Below are positions 21,016 through 30,115 of a stretch of DNA of 37,711 nt, piece after piece. The stretch is from an uncultured Christensenella sp. (GTDB lineage Bacteria; Bacillota; Clostridia; Christensenellales; Borkfalkiaceae). Within the stretch, counting starts at the first letter, position 1. The number at the start of each line of letters is the position of its first letter. The position numbers and the translations under genes were made by a program. The DNA is taken from assembly GCA_910586035.1 (NCBI GenBank), contig CAJUHT010000019.1:1-37711 (forward strand), written 5' to 3'. The notes beneath the pieces were generated by a model. The model saw only the letters and a program-made list of their open reading frames with translations, had not been told where the DNA came from and did not search any database.

Positions 21016-23292
21016 ATGAAAAGGATAACGTCGTTATTTGTCGGTTTGGGCATATTGGCGGGCGCGGGCTTGGGCTTGACGGCTTGCTCCGAGGGCGCGC
21101 ACGCCCACGTTTGGGACGGCGGTAGGGTTACTTTGGCGGCAACCTGCTCGCAGGAGGGTGTAAAAACTTATAATTGCACGGTAAAGGGCTGTAAGGAAAC
21201 TACTACCGAGCAAATAAGCAAACTTCCGCACGCGTGGGATAGCGGCGAGGTAACGTTGCCGCCTACCTGCACGGATATAGGCGAAAAAACTTTCGGTTGC
21301 GAAAACTGCGACGCCACGTATACCGAACAAATCGACAAAACTGAACACGCCTACGACGGCGGCAGGCTTACCACCGTACCCGACTTGACGGAGGCGGGCG
21401 AGGTTACCTATACCTGCGCGGACTGTAACGCGCAAAAAACACAGCCGGTTGCGCCCCGCGCGGATTTCGGCGAGCAGTTTACAACGGGCGAAACGGTTTA
21501 TTTCTGGGGTTACGGAGCGGCGGAAAATTATCGGTCTGAAACGGGTGAGTTCGACTTTGTAGCCGCACAGCCCGAGGGCGACAAGTTCTGCGCTGACGGG
21601 GTGGAAATTTCCGCGGACGGCATAACCGCGGTAAGGCACGCGGCGGTTTCTTACTCGGTTTCGCTCGATACGGAAATTTCTGTAAAAACCTCCTTTTCAG
21701 GTAGCGAAGAGGGCACAAGGGTCGCGGCGAAAATTATAGTTAAAGACGGCTTTAACTCCGTAAAGGAAATTATTGAAATAAACGCGGGAGCAATCGAGTG
21801 GGAATATTCGGGGGACGAAAGTATCTCCGTTAAGGCGGGCGATTGCCTGTACGTCGTTTTTGAAAACGTGGGCGAGGGCGCGCCGAGCGGCAGGTTTGCC
21901 CTTACGTTTACCGCCGCTTGCAGGCACGTATGGAATAACGGAGAAGTTACCGCTTCGCCCACCTGCACGGTTGCTGGCACTATGACGTATACCTGCGAAA
22001 ACTGTTTTGACACGCGCACCGAAGATATTCCTTTGCTTCCCCACGACTTTACGGGCGAGTGGATAAGCGACGGGGCGGAAAGCCATCATAAGCAGTGTAA
22101 AAATTGTCAGGCGGAGGACGCTTCGGTGGCTCACGTTTGGGGCGCCGACCCCGATAAGGAGGATATAGAGGCGACCTGTCATTCGGACGGAACGCATTTC
22201 TTGAAATGCGAGTGCGGCGAGGAAACAAGTCAGACTATAACCGAAAGACCCGCTCACGACTTCGAGGTGTGGGTAAACAACGACCCCGCCGAACATTGGC
22301 GCGTTTGCGCGGTTGAAGGGTGCGGCGCGGAGGAAGCGCGCCAAGCCCACGGTATGGTTGATAACGGAGTAAAACAGCCCGCCACGGCGGAGGAGGACGG
22401 CATAATGAATACGCTCTGCTCCGTGTGCGGCTACGAAAGCACCCGCCCCATACCCGCATTCGGCGAGCACGTTAAGGGCGACGCGCTCGTTTACGAAGAG
22501 GGCGGCTCTACGCATTGGTACGCGTGCACGGCTCACGACGACTGTCAGGTTAAGTTGGAGGAGGAAACGCACAGGTTCAACGAAGAATTGACCGAACAGC
22601 GCGTTCCCGCAACCTGCGCGCAGGACGGCAAATCGGTATGGCAGTGCGTTTGCGGCGCGCTTGAAGAGAGGGTTATTGATAAATCTACCGTAGAACACGG
22701 CTGGGACGAGGGGCGTACGACAACCGAGCCCACGTTCTGGGCGGCGGGCGAAAGGACTTATACCTGTTCGGTATGCGGGCAGACGAGGACGGAGGAAATT
22801 GCGGCGTTAAACGGCACTTCGAGCGCGGACGGCTTCAAAAGTCAGTGCGGCTGGCAGTACGGCGTAACCGATTACCATTTCAAGGACGGCGAAAACGAAG
22901 AGCATTACGAGTTCAAACCCATTACTCAGAACAACGGCGACGCGTTTGCGGAAAACGGAACGGAAATAAAGAAAGATTGGTTTGCCGCAGGCTTCGACAC
23001 GTTCGTAACCATAGCGTTTACTTTCGAAAGCGACGTTAATGCGAGCGTTGACGTAACGTTTAAGGGAATAGGCGGCGACGACGGAATACTTTCCGAGTAC
23101 GCCGTGCGCATAGGCGTAAAGGATAAGGACGGAAATATGTATTCGCTCCCGTCGTTTAAGAGCGGCACCGATTTCAGTCAGTCGGAAACGCACGAGTTCA
23201 AGGCGGGCGACACCGTGTATATTATGTTCAAGCACGAGAAAAACGGTTGGGACCAGGGCAATTATTCGGTAAATATAAACAAAGTTGCGTAA
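21016..23292 (+). CDS. Cys/His-repeat surface lipoprotein with two beta-sandwich-like domains
   Basis: A 758-residue lipoprotein (lipobox LTAC, lipidated Cys24). It has about eleven units of 30-42 residues of the type His-x-Trp...Thr-Cys...Tyr-x-Cys-x2-Cys...Thr-x-Glu-x-Ile: three at about 28-148, eight at about 300-620. Similar units are common in surface proteins of gut Firmicutes. Two domains of about 130 residues, at about 155-295 and 625-758, look homologous: both have a Trp-x-Tyr-Gly start, GD.F..NG.EI, an ALIVKD-like strand (AKIIVKDG; RIGVKDKDG) and an AGD..Y..F end. These could bind glycan. The start is ATG 21016 with GGGGG upstream; an in-frame ATG at 21004 lies inside that site. It is the first gene after the regulated promoter and only 8 nt before the fructanase. 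Its role as a fructan-binding surface protein is inference. Confidence 0.8.
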   Translation: MKRITSLFVGLGILAGAGLGLTACSEGAHAHVWDGGRVTLAATCSQEGVKTYNCTVKGCKETTTEQISKLPHAWDSGEVTLPPTCTDIGEKTFGCENCDATYTEQIDKTEHAYDGGRLTTVPDLTEAGEVTYTCADCNAQKTQPVAPRADFGEQFTTGETVYFWGYGAAENYRSETGEFDFVAAQPEGDKFCADGVEISADGITAVRHAAVSYSVSLDTEISVKTSFSGSEEGTRVAAKIIVKDGFNSVKEIIEINAGAIEWEYSGDESISVKAGDCLYVVFENVGEGAPSGRFALTFTAACRHVWNNGEVTASPTCTVAGTMTYTCENCFDTRTEDIPLLPHDFTGEWISDGAESHHKQCKNCQAEDASVAHVWGADPDKEDIEATCHSDGTHFLKCECGEETSQTITERPAHDFEVWVNNDPAEHWRVCAVEGCGAEEARQAHGMVDNGVKQPATAEEDGIMNTLCSVCGYESTRPIPAFGEHVKGDALVYEEGGSTHWYACTAHDDCQVKLEEETHRFNEELTEQRVPATCAQDGKSVWQCVCGALEERVIDKSTVEHGWDEGRTTTEPTFWAAGERTYTCSVCGQTRTEEIAALNGTSSADGFKSQCGWQYGVTDYHFKDGENEEHYEFKPITQNNGDAFAENGTEIKKDWFAAGFDTFVTIAFTFESDVNASVDVTFKGIGGDDGILSEYAVRIGVKDKDGNMYSLPSFKSGTDFSQSETHEFKAGDTVYIMFKHEKNGWDQGNYSVNINKVA

Positions 23293-23300
23293 AGATAATT

Positions 23301-26300
23301 ATGAAAATCAAGAGCATTAAAACAAAATTTGCAGTTGCGCTGGGCGCGGTATGTTGTACCGCGCTCATTGCCGCCGCCTGCGTATGCGTAAAAGATAGCG
23401 TAGTATATGCCGACGAAAGCGGCGCGGCTTATAGTCAAAGCTACCGCAACAGGCTTGCGTATTCGGCAAAGAGCGGCTGGAACAACGACCCCAACGGACT
23501 TTTGTACGTTCCCGCCGCGGACGGCAACGGCGGTACGTATCATATGTACTACCAATACAATTGGGATAAAAACGCCAACGGCGGCGCGGGCGGTACGGAA
23601 AATGTGTGGGGGCATATGAGCTGGGGGCACGCCACAAGTTCCGATTTGGTGCATTGGAGCGAACAGCCCGTTGCCCTGCCCGAAAATTCGCAGGACAAGG
23701 ACGGCAATAACTATTCAATGATGTTTTCGGGAAGCGCGGTATACGACGTTGACAATACGAGCGGGCTTTTCGATACGGACGAAGTTACGGGCAAGGTTGT
23801 TAAAGGGCAGGGCATAGTGGCAATTCTCACCCAGCCCGACGACAGCGCGGGCGGTCAGCGGCAGATTCTTGCATACAGTAAGGACGACGGTCAGACCTTT
23901 GAAGTCGACGGCGAAATTTTGGGCGCAAGGGACGACGGCGGAGTGGGGGACGGTGAATTCCGCGACCCCAAAGTATTTTGGAGCGACAGGCACTCTAAAT
24001 GGCTTATGGCGGTGGGCGGAGGCTCCGTCAGAATGTATTCGTCGGTCAATCTCACCGATTGGGAGTATCTTGGGCAAACGGGGTATTGGGGCGAGTGCCC
24101 CGACATATCCCGCTACGAAGTAAACGGCGCGGAAAAATACGTTTTAATCATTTCCCCCGAAGATAAAGCCAAGAGCCACGAGTACAATAAAACGACCCGC
24201 GCGGAAACTTACTATCCCGCGGAATATTACGTTGTCGGCGAGCTTGACGAAAACGGTCTGTTCGTTTCCAAGGAGCGGGTAAAGCGGCTGAGCGAGGGCA
24301 TAGACAGCTATGCTTTCCAATCGTTCAACAATGCGCCCGACGGCAAAGTATACGGCGTGAGCTGGTCGGCAAGCTGGAAGACGGTAAGCGGGTACGAGCC
24401 GTTCAGAGAGGACTATAACGGCGGTATGACAGTCGTTTGCGGGCTCGATTTGGTTGAAACGGACGGCGGTTACAGCCTTTTGCGCTACCCCGTGGAAGGT
24501 TATGAAAGTTTGCGCTCCGCTCAACCGCTCGGCGCTTTCGGAGGCACGCTCAAAGGGGGCGAAAGGGCGTTTACGGAAGTTAAGGCAAGCGAGGCGGATA
24601 TCGTTGCGGAAATAGATTTCAGCGTTGGCAACGCAACGTACGCGCAGTTCGATTTGCGCGTTTCCGCGCAGGAAAAAATTGCGGTAAGATACGACAGACT
24701 AACGCAAACGCTTACGCTCGACCGTTCGCGCAGTTCACTTCTTGCAAAGGATACGCCGCTGTATAAAACGCCTTATTCCAAAAGGGTTGAGCTTGTTGGC
24801 GGCAAGCTTTCTTTAAGAATTATTTTAGACCGCGCATTTGTTTCGGTGTTTGCAAACGGCGGCAGGGCAAGCTGGTTTTCCGCCGTTTTTCCCGCGGCGG
24901 TATCCGACAAAATGGCGCTGTATTCCGACGGCGATTTGGCAATTGATGCGCAAGTATATGCCGTTGAAAGCATTTTCGGCGATATTCAAACGGTTGACAA
25001 ACTTGTGCTTTCAACCGAAAAAATAGATACCATAGTCGGCGCGAGGGAGGCGGTAGCCGCTTCGTCGTTTGCGGAAGGCTTCGACTTTAACCAAGTTAAA
25101 TTTACCGTTGCGGAAGGCGGCGCAAACGTGGCTCTGGAAAGGGCGGACGGTTTCGTCTATATAAAGGCTCTTAACAAGGGAAGCGCTAAAATCGCGGCGG
25201 AGTATAAGGGAAGTATAAGACGTATAGAGGTATATATCTATAACGACGGATTTATAAGCGACTTAACTTACGGCGAAAGGCTGGGCGGTTTTTCGTTTGT
25301 TTCGGACGAAGGTCTGCGCTTTGCAACGGGCGCGAGCGACGCGTTTTTATTCAGTAAAACGCAGGGTGAAGAGTTTGTTTACTCGGCTTACTTTACCCCG
25401 CGCGGCAACGCTCAGGCGGGCGGGCTTATATTCGGTATAAGCGATAATTTAACCGATTATTTGGTTGCCACAGCCGACCTGCATCAGAATAAAGTTAAGC
25501 TGTGGAAGTCGGGCGTGGGCGATTTAAAGGTTGCCGATTTTGCATTTAACGGCAATTCGCCCTTTAAACTTACCGTTGCTGTCAGCGGCGGCGAGGCGAA
25601 AGTGTCGGTCGACGATAGGGTTGCGCTCATTCATAACCTTTCCGACTACGGCGGCGGCAGGCTGGGGCTTAACGTATATAACGCGGAAATGGATATAAAC
25701 CGCGTAAAGTTCAACCGCTCGGAAGAGAACAGGCTTTATATCGGCGCGGCGAAGTTGCTTAAAGTAGTAAACGTAACGGACAACAGTTACAGGCTTTCCC
25801 CGCAGAACTATTCGGTGGAGGGCGGATACCTTACGATTGGCGCAGACTACCTTAAAACGCTCGAAGCGGGCGCGGAGTACACGTTCAGGGCGGTAACCGA
25901 AACAACCGATTACGACTTTACCGTTACCGCCGACTTTGCTTCGGCAAGCCTGGTTTCGATGAGGGACGGCTATTTGAAGGGCGACGCGCTCGCGTTTAAG
26001 GTTACCGACGGCGTTGCGGTGGAAAGACTTGAAATAAACGGCAGGCAGGTAGCCTTTACGCTGGACGGCGGCATTATAACCGTATCCGCCGAGAATATAA
26101 CGCACCTGACGGGCGGCGAGCACACCGTAAAGGCGTACACCGCCAAGGGCAGACCCTCGCTGACAATCAACATTATCGGCAAGGAAGATTACAGGGAAGA
26201 TTATATAGAGGCGATAAGCCATACTTTCTTCTATATCGATATTGCCATTTTCGCCGCTGCGATAATCGGTTACGCGGTGTTTGCAATAGTAAAGCGGTGC

Positions 26301-26318
26301 AGAAAGAAAAAACAATAA
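23301..26318 (+). CDS. Membrane-anchored multi-domain GH32 fructanase
   Basis: A 1005-residue exoenzyme with an N-terminal signal segment (about 7-38) and a C-terminal membrane helix followed by KRCRKKKQ. The GH32 propeller has WNNDPNG (nucleophile Asp63; Met of the usual WMNDPNG is Asn), FRDP (Asp222) and GECP (acid/base Glu265). The GH32 beta-sandwich follows (about 410-575), then a bacterial Ig-like segment (about 580-665), a LamG/CBM66-like domain (about 670-825, with SDAFLFSKTQGEEFVYSAYF; CBM66 of SacC binds levan) and an X2-like Ig domain (about 825-965, with QNYSVEGGYLTIGADYLKTL). It should cut levan or inulin at the cell surface. The start at 23301 is preferred over in-frame codons inside the previous gene. 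Confidence 0.92.
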   Translation: MKIKSIKTKFAVALGAVCCTALIAAACVCVKDSVVYADESGAAYSQSYRNRLAYSAKSGWNNDPNGLLYVPAADGNGGTYHMYYQYNWDKNANGGAGGTENVWGHMSWGHATSSDLVHWSEQPVALPENSQDKDGNNYSMMFSGSAVYDVDNTSGLFDTDEVTGKVVKGQGIVAILTQPDDSAGGQRQILAYSKDDGQTFEVDGEILGARDDGGVGDGEFRDPKVFWSDRHSKWLMAVGGGSVRMYSSVNLTDWEYLGQTGYWGECPDISRYEVNGAEKYVLIISPEDKAKSHEYNKTTRAETYYPAEYYVVGELDENGLFVSKERVKRLSEGIDSYAFQSFNNAPDGKVYGVSWSASWKTVSGYEPFREDYNGGMTVVCGLDLVETDGGYSLLRYPVEGYESLRSAQPLGAFGGTLKGGERAFTEVKASEADIVAEIDFSVGNATYAQFDLRVSAQEKIAVRYDRLTQTLTLDRSRSSLLAKDTPLYKTPYSKRVELVGGKLSLRIILDRAFVSVFANGGRASWFSAVFPAAVSDKMALYSDGDLAIDAQVYAVESIFGDIQTVDKLVLSTEKIDTIVGAREAVAASSFAEGFDFNQVKFTVAEGGANVALERADGFVYIKALNKGSAKIAAEYKGSIRRIEVYIYNDGFISDLTYGERLGGFSFVSDEGLRFATGASDAFLFSKTQGEEFVYSAYFTPRGNAQAGGLIFGISDNLTDYLVATADLHQNKVKLWKSGVGDLKVADFAFNGNSPFKLTVAVSGGEAKVSVDDRVALIHNLSDYGGGRLGLNVYNAEMDINRVKFNRSEENRLYIGAAKLLKVVNVTDNSYRLSPQNYSVEGGYLTIGADYLKTLEAGAEYTFRAVTETTDYDFTVTADFASASLVSMRDGYLKGDALAFKVTDGVAVERLEINGRQVAFTLDGGIITVSAENITHLTGGEHTVKAYTAKGRPSLTINIIGKEDYREDYIEAISHTFFYIDIAIFAAAIIGYAVFAIVKRCRKKKQ

Positions 26319-26323
26319 TTTGC

Positions 26324-26335
26324 GCAAACGCTCAA
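26324..26335 (+). promoter_or_regulatory. Fructan-locus motif, upstream copy at promoter 2
   Basis: GCAAACGCTCAA, one base different from the copy at 26357 and exactly 33 bp upstream of it. It also sits inside an inverted repeat GCGCAA (26322-26327)/TTGCGC (26339-26344). Confidence 0.6.
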
Positions 26336-26356
26336 AAATTGCGCCGTATAAATTAA

Positions 26357-26368
26357 GCAAACGCACAA
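26357..26368 (+). promoter_or_regulatory. Fructan-locus motif GCAAACGCACAA
   Basis: It ends exactly 15 bp before the TTGACA of promoter 2, as does its near-twin at promoter 1. A perfect palindrome ACAAATTTGT (26368-26377) adjoins it. Confidence 0.65.
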
Positions 26369-26383
26369 CAAATTTGTCGGTTG

Positions 26384-26412
26384 TTGACAGTGCGGGGCAA
26401 GTATTATATTAT
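26384..26412 (+). promoter_or_regulatory. Promoter of the transport/hydrolysis operon
   Basis: A perfect TTGACA (26384-26389), a 17-bp spacer and TATTAT (26407-26412). It would drive all genes from 26473 to 37599. Confidence 0.85.
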
Positions 26413-26472
26413 TTGGTAAAGACAAAACAAATTCGACTACTAATAACAACGCTCTTTGACGGAGGGGGATAT

Positions 26473-27537
26473 ATGAGGAAGAAAGCGAGCGCGGCGGCAA
26501 CCGAAGCGGGAAGCGCCGTTTTAACGGAAAACGATTTGCTTATAGAGCAGGCGTACGAGGCGTTGGACGGCGGCGCGGAGGGCAAAAGCCCCGACGGTAT
26601 AATAAATAATAAGCAGCCCTCCAAGTGGGATAAGTGGAAAGCCAATTTCAAGCGCAGGGGCTGGATACTGCTGTTTATACTGCCCGCGCTGATTTACATT
26701 TTAATTTTCTGTTACGCGCCTATGTACGGCATACTCATAGCCTTTCAGGACTATATGCCGGGCGACCAGATTATAGGCTCTAATACCATTTGGATAGGTT
26801 GGGATAACTTTCATACGTTTTTCTCCAACCCCAATTTCTGGGACTATTTTACAAATACGTTCCTCTTGTGCTTCTTCGGCTTTATAGTCGGATTCCCCCT
26901 GCCCATAATCGTCGCGCTGCTACTTAACTCTCTGCGCGCCAAAAAGGTTAAAAAGGGATTGCAGATTTTGTACTATGCGCCCCACTTTATCTCGCTCGTC
27001 GTTATGGTGGGTATGTTAAAACTCATATTCGGCTCGGACGGACTTTTGGACCAACTGTCGGTAAAGTTGGGCGGCGACGTAAACGGGTTACAGTTGTTTT
27101 TAAAGCCGGAGGCGTTCCGCCCGCTGTTCATATTTTCGGGCAATTGGCAGGATTTCGGTTGGTCGGCTATAATTTACCTCGCCGCGCTGTCGGGCGTAGA
27201 CCCCGCTTTGCACGAGGCGGCAAAGGTGGACGGCGCATCGCGGTTCAGAAGAATTTTCAGCGTAGATTTGCCCGCAATAGCCCCTACGATTGTAATGCTT
27301 ATGATTCTCTCAATCGGCAATCTTATGAGTTGCGGTTACGAAAAGGTATTGCTTATGGACCCCGAGGGCATTTTGGGCACAAGCGAAATACTTTCCACCT
27401 ATGTTTACCGCTTCGGTTTAAACGGCAGTTACGGTCTGGGTACCGCGGCGGGACTTTTCAACTCGGTTATTAACGTTGCGTTGCTTATAATCGCAAACTT
27501 TACTTCCAAAAAATTAGCAAATCAAAGTATGTGGTGA
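26473..27537 (+). CDS. Sugar ABC transporter permease 1 (LplB/YtcP-like, CUT1)
   Basis: A 354-residue membrane protein. After a hydrophilic N-terminus of about 60 residues there are six predicted helices, and the cytoplasmic loop that contacts the ATPase has EAAKVDGASRFRRI. Its closest family is the LplB group of carbohydrate permeases, often linked to complex oligosaccharides. It works with the permease at 27542, the binding protein at 28459 and the ATPase at 36289. ATG at 26473 follows a strong GGAGGGGG site; the frame extends upstream but the promoter lies inside that extension. It is the first gene of the operon. Confidence 0.93.
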   Translation: MRKKASAAATEAGSAVLTENDLLIEQAYEALDGGAEGKSPDGIINNKQPSKWDKWKANFKRRGWILLFILPALIYILIFCYAPMYGILIAFQDYMPGDQIIGSNTIWIGWDNFHTFFSNPNFWDYFTNTFLLCFFGFIVGFPLPIIVALLLNSLRAKKVKKGLQILYYAPHFISLVVMVGMLKLIFGSDGLLDQLSVKLGGDVNGLQLFLKPEAFRPLFIFSGNWQDFGWSAIIYLAALSGVDPALHEAAKVDGASRFRRIFSVDLPAIAPTIVMLMILSIGNLMSCGYEKVLLMDPEGILGTSEILSTYVYRFGLNGSYGLGTAAGLFNSVINVALLIIANFTSKKLANQSMW

Positions 27538-27541
27538 TGGT

Positions 27542-28447
27542 ATGGACGCGAAAGAATTAAAAGCCTTGAAAAAGAAAAACAAGATAAAGGAGAGCAAGAC
27601 GGATTACGTCTACTACGCAATCTGCGCGTTCATACTCTTCTTGCTGGCGGTTATAGTCATATACCCGCTGTACTATATAGTCATCGCTTCCGTTTCCGAC
27701 CCCGACGCGGTTATGACGGGCGAGGTGTGGCTGTACCCTGTAAAGCTTACGTTTTCTGGCTACGCACAGCTGTTTAACAGAAGCGACGTTTGGCGCGGGT
27801 ACTTCAACACCCTCGTGTATACGCTGGTGGGCACGGCGTTCAACATTGTTTTAACCATTCCCGCGGGGTGGGCGCTCTCGCGCGAGTATCTGCCTTTCAG
27901 AAAAATAATTATGCCGCTTTTGATTATTACGATGTTTTTCGGCGGCGGGCTTATACCATACGTAGCCGTTTGCCGCGCGCTGGGGCTGTATCAGAATCCG
28001 CTTATTTTAATAATAGGCGGCGGCGTAAGTGTTTATAACGTGTTTATGTGTAAATCGTTCTTCCAGACAAACGTTCCAAAGGAGGTGCTGGAAGCGGGGC
28101 AGATAGACGGAGCGGGCGAAATACGCACGTTTTTCGATATAGTTCTGCCGCTTGCAAAATCGATTATAAGCGTAATGGTGCTCTTCTACGCGGTGGGGCA
28201 CTGGAACAACTATATCGACGCGTATATCTTCCAGATAGACCAGGATTTTTATCCCCTGCAAACGGTGCTTGACGGTATATTGAAGGCGACCGCGGGCGGC
28301 GAGGGCGAAGTGGTGTTGGAGCAGATGCGCATAGCCACGCAGGTCAAGTTTACTTCTATAATAATAGCCACCGTACCCATATTGATTTTGTATCCTATGA
28401 TAGAAAAGCATTTCGGGCAGGGCGTGTTGGTCGGTTCGTTTAAGTGA
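27542..28447 (+). CDS. Sugar ABC transporter permease 2 (YtcP/LplC-like, CUT1)
   Basis: A 301-residue inner-membrane permease with six predicted helices and the EAA loop EAGQIDGAGEIRTF. It ends in GVLVGSFK, as do most members of this family (typically G..GA/SVKG). It is paired with the permease 4 nt upstream; the stop is just before the binding protein gene. Together the two would form the channel for fructo-oligosaccharides. The substrate is inferred only from the neighbouring GH32 genes. Confidence 0.93.
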   Translation: MDAKELKALKKKNKIKESKTDYVYYAICAFILFLLAVIVIYPLYYIVIASVSDPDAVMTGEVWLYPVKLTFSGYAQLFNRSDVWRGYFNTLVYTLVGTAFNIVLTIPAGWALSREYLPFRKIIMPLLIITMFFGGGLIPYVAVCRALGLYQNPLILIIGGGVSVYNVFMCKSFFQTNVPKEVLEAGQIDGAGEIRTFFDIVLPLAKSIISVMVLFYAVGHWNNYIDAYIFQIDQDFYPLQTVLDGILKATAGGEGEVVLEQMRIATQVKFTSIIIATVPILILYPMIEKHFGQGVLVGSFK

Positions 28448-28458
28448 TAGGTCAAGGT

Positions 28459-30096
28459 ATGAAAAAGAGAAAAATTTTTGCCGCACTGCTTGCGGCTGCC
28501 GTGTGCGGCGCGGCGGTAATTCCGCTTTCGGCGTGCGTATATAAGGACGATGACGACGGACACGAATTTACCGTTTTAACCGTAAAAGAGGAAACGGTAA
28601 AGGACTACAACACAATGCCCGTGTTCCGCGCCCTTGCAAGGGAAACGGGCAAGGACGTGTTTTGGGTTTACAACACCTCCACTCAGTACGCAAACAACAC
28701 CGACCCGGTGGGTACAAAGGGAATAGACGCGATATATCACGCGGGCTTTTCCAATTTACAGCTGTATAACTACGGCAGACGGGGCAAGATTGTGGCGATA
28801 GACAAGTACCTGCAATATATGCCCAACTTCAAGGCGATTTTGGAGGACCCCGAGCGCCCCGACATAGCCGAAGCGCTTAAATCTCCCGACGGGCATATCT
28901 ATTCCTTGCCGCGCATCGAGGAGATGGGTTTAAAAGCTTATCCCAATTTATTGTTTATAAATAAGGCTTGGGTGGAAAAGCTGATTGACGGCGGCAACCT
29001 CCCCGCGGAGGTTAAAAGTATATCGGGCAAGGAAGATTTAAAGGACGGGCTGGCGCTTAAAAGAAGCGAGTTCAAAGCCATTTTACAGCAGTTCAACGCC
29101 CTCGATATGGACGGCGACAGGGACAGGACCAACGAGGTGCCGCTCGCATTCGTAAGCAACAACTGGCAGGGCAACGAAAGCGATTTGATAGCCTCGTTCG
29201 GGGTGCCCGAAAACATCGAACACAAGACGATAGTCGACGATAAGGTAACTTTTACGATAGAGAGCAAGGAGTGGTTTAACGCGGTAAAGGAGTTAAACGA
29301 CTGGTACAACAAGGGGCTTATCCGTTCCACGGCGTTTACGCAGACGCAGGACGAATTTCTTGCGAGGGGGCAGGACGGAAGGTACGGCGCTTTCTATTGG
29401 TGGGAAAAGGAAACGGTAGTTTCCAAGGACTTGCAAGGCGATTACATTATGCTTCAACCGCTGATTGACGACGCCACGGGCAAACAGTACGTTGGCAAGA
29501 GCAACGAGTTGGAAGTGGAAAAATCGGAGTGCGTAATTTTGGGAACGTGTAAGGACAAGGCGGGGCTTTTATCTTACTTCGATAAATTTTTCGAGCCCGA
29601 CTATTCGGCGCAACTCAACTACGGCTCGATAGAGTCGGGCGCGTTCGAGCGCGAAAAGGTTGACGGCAAACTCATTCCCAACGACGACCACGGCAAGCAG
29701 AGCGCGGACGACTTCCGTATGAAAAACGCGCCCTACGGTGTTGTGTATCTGACTGAAAAGGTGTGGCAAACGAGCGTGGAAATGGAAAAGCGTGCAAAGC
29801 TCAGGCTTGAAAGGCTGGACGTTTACGTTGAAAACAGCGTGTTCAAGGGCGCCGAAGTAAAGTCCATTCCCAACTTAAATTACACAAAGGAACAGCTGGA
29901 TATTTTAAATAAGTACGAAACTTCGCTGGGCAAAAACATAACTTCCTGGTTGGTAAACAGAATAACTTCCAAGTCGGCGCCTACGGAGTCTGACTGGCAG
30001 AACAATCTTTTAAAGACGAACCGCACCTCGATTGAAGAGGTCAAAAAGGTAAATCAGGCGGCTTACGACAAGTATCTCGAAGCAATCAATAAATAA
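28459..30096 (+). CDS. Extracellular sugar-binding lipoprotein of the ABC transporter
   Basis: A 545-residue family 1 solute-binding protein of the large LplA/YtcQ type. Its signal peptide ends in a lipobox (PLSAC, Cys26 region) followed by a short acidic linker. Many aromatic residues lie along the chain (e.g. YGAFYWWEKETVV), typical of sugar clefts, and the segment LDMDGDRDRTNEVPLAF resembles the calcium-type loop often seen in this group. It is expected to capture fructo-oligosaccharides at the surface and pass them to the two permeases. ATG 28459 with AAGG upstream is preferred over a GTG at 28444 since the signal peptide then starts with MKKRK. Confidence 0.92.
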   Translation: MKKRKIFAALLAAAVCGAAVIPLSACVYKDDDDGHEFTVLTVKEETVKDYNTMPVFRALARETGKDVFWVYNTSTQYANNTDPVGTKGIDAIYHAGFSNLQLYNYGRRGKIVAIDKYLQYMPNFKAILEDPERPDIAEALKSPDGHIYSLPRIEEMGLKAYPNLLFINKAWVEKLIDGGNLPAEVKSISGKEDLKDGLALKRSEFKAILQQFNALDMDGDRDRTNEVPLAFVSNNWQGNESDLIASFGVPENIEHKTIVDDKVTFTIESKEWFNAVKELNDWYNKGLIRSTAFTQTQDEFLARGQDGRYGAFYWWEKETVVSKDLQGDYIMLQPLIDDATGKQYVGKSNELEVEKSECVILGTCKDKAGLLSYFDKFFEPDYSAQLNYGSIESGAFEREKVDGKLIPNDDHGKQSADDFRMKNAPYGVVYLTEKVWQTSVEMEKRAKLRLERLDVYVENSVFKGAEVKSIPNLNYTKEQLDILNKYETSLGKNITSWLVNRITSKSAPTESDWQNNLLKTNRTSIEEVKKVNQAAYDKYLEAINK

Positions 30097-30115
30097 CTTA
30101 AAAGGAGGGGGAACG

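Noticed and set aside
21697..22698. 333-codon open frame on the minus strand
   Set aside because: It lies wholly within the repeat lipoprotein gene on the other strand and shows no family features; GC-rich codon bias creates long shadows here.
25524..26366. 280-codon open frame on the minus strand
   Set aside because: Antisense to the GH32 fructanase; no ribosome site, promoter or recognisable motif.
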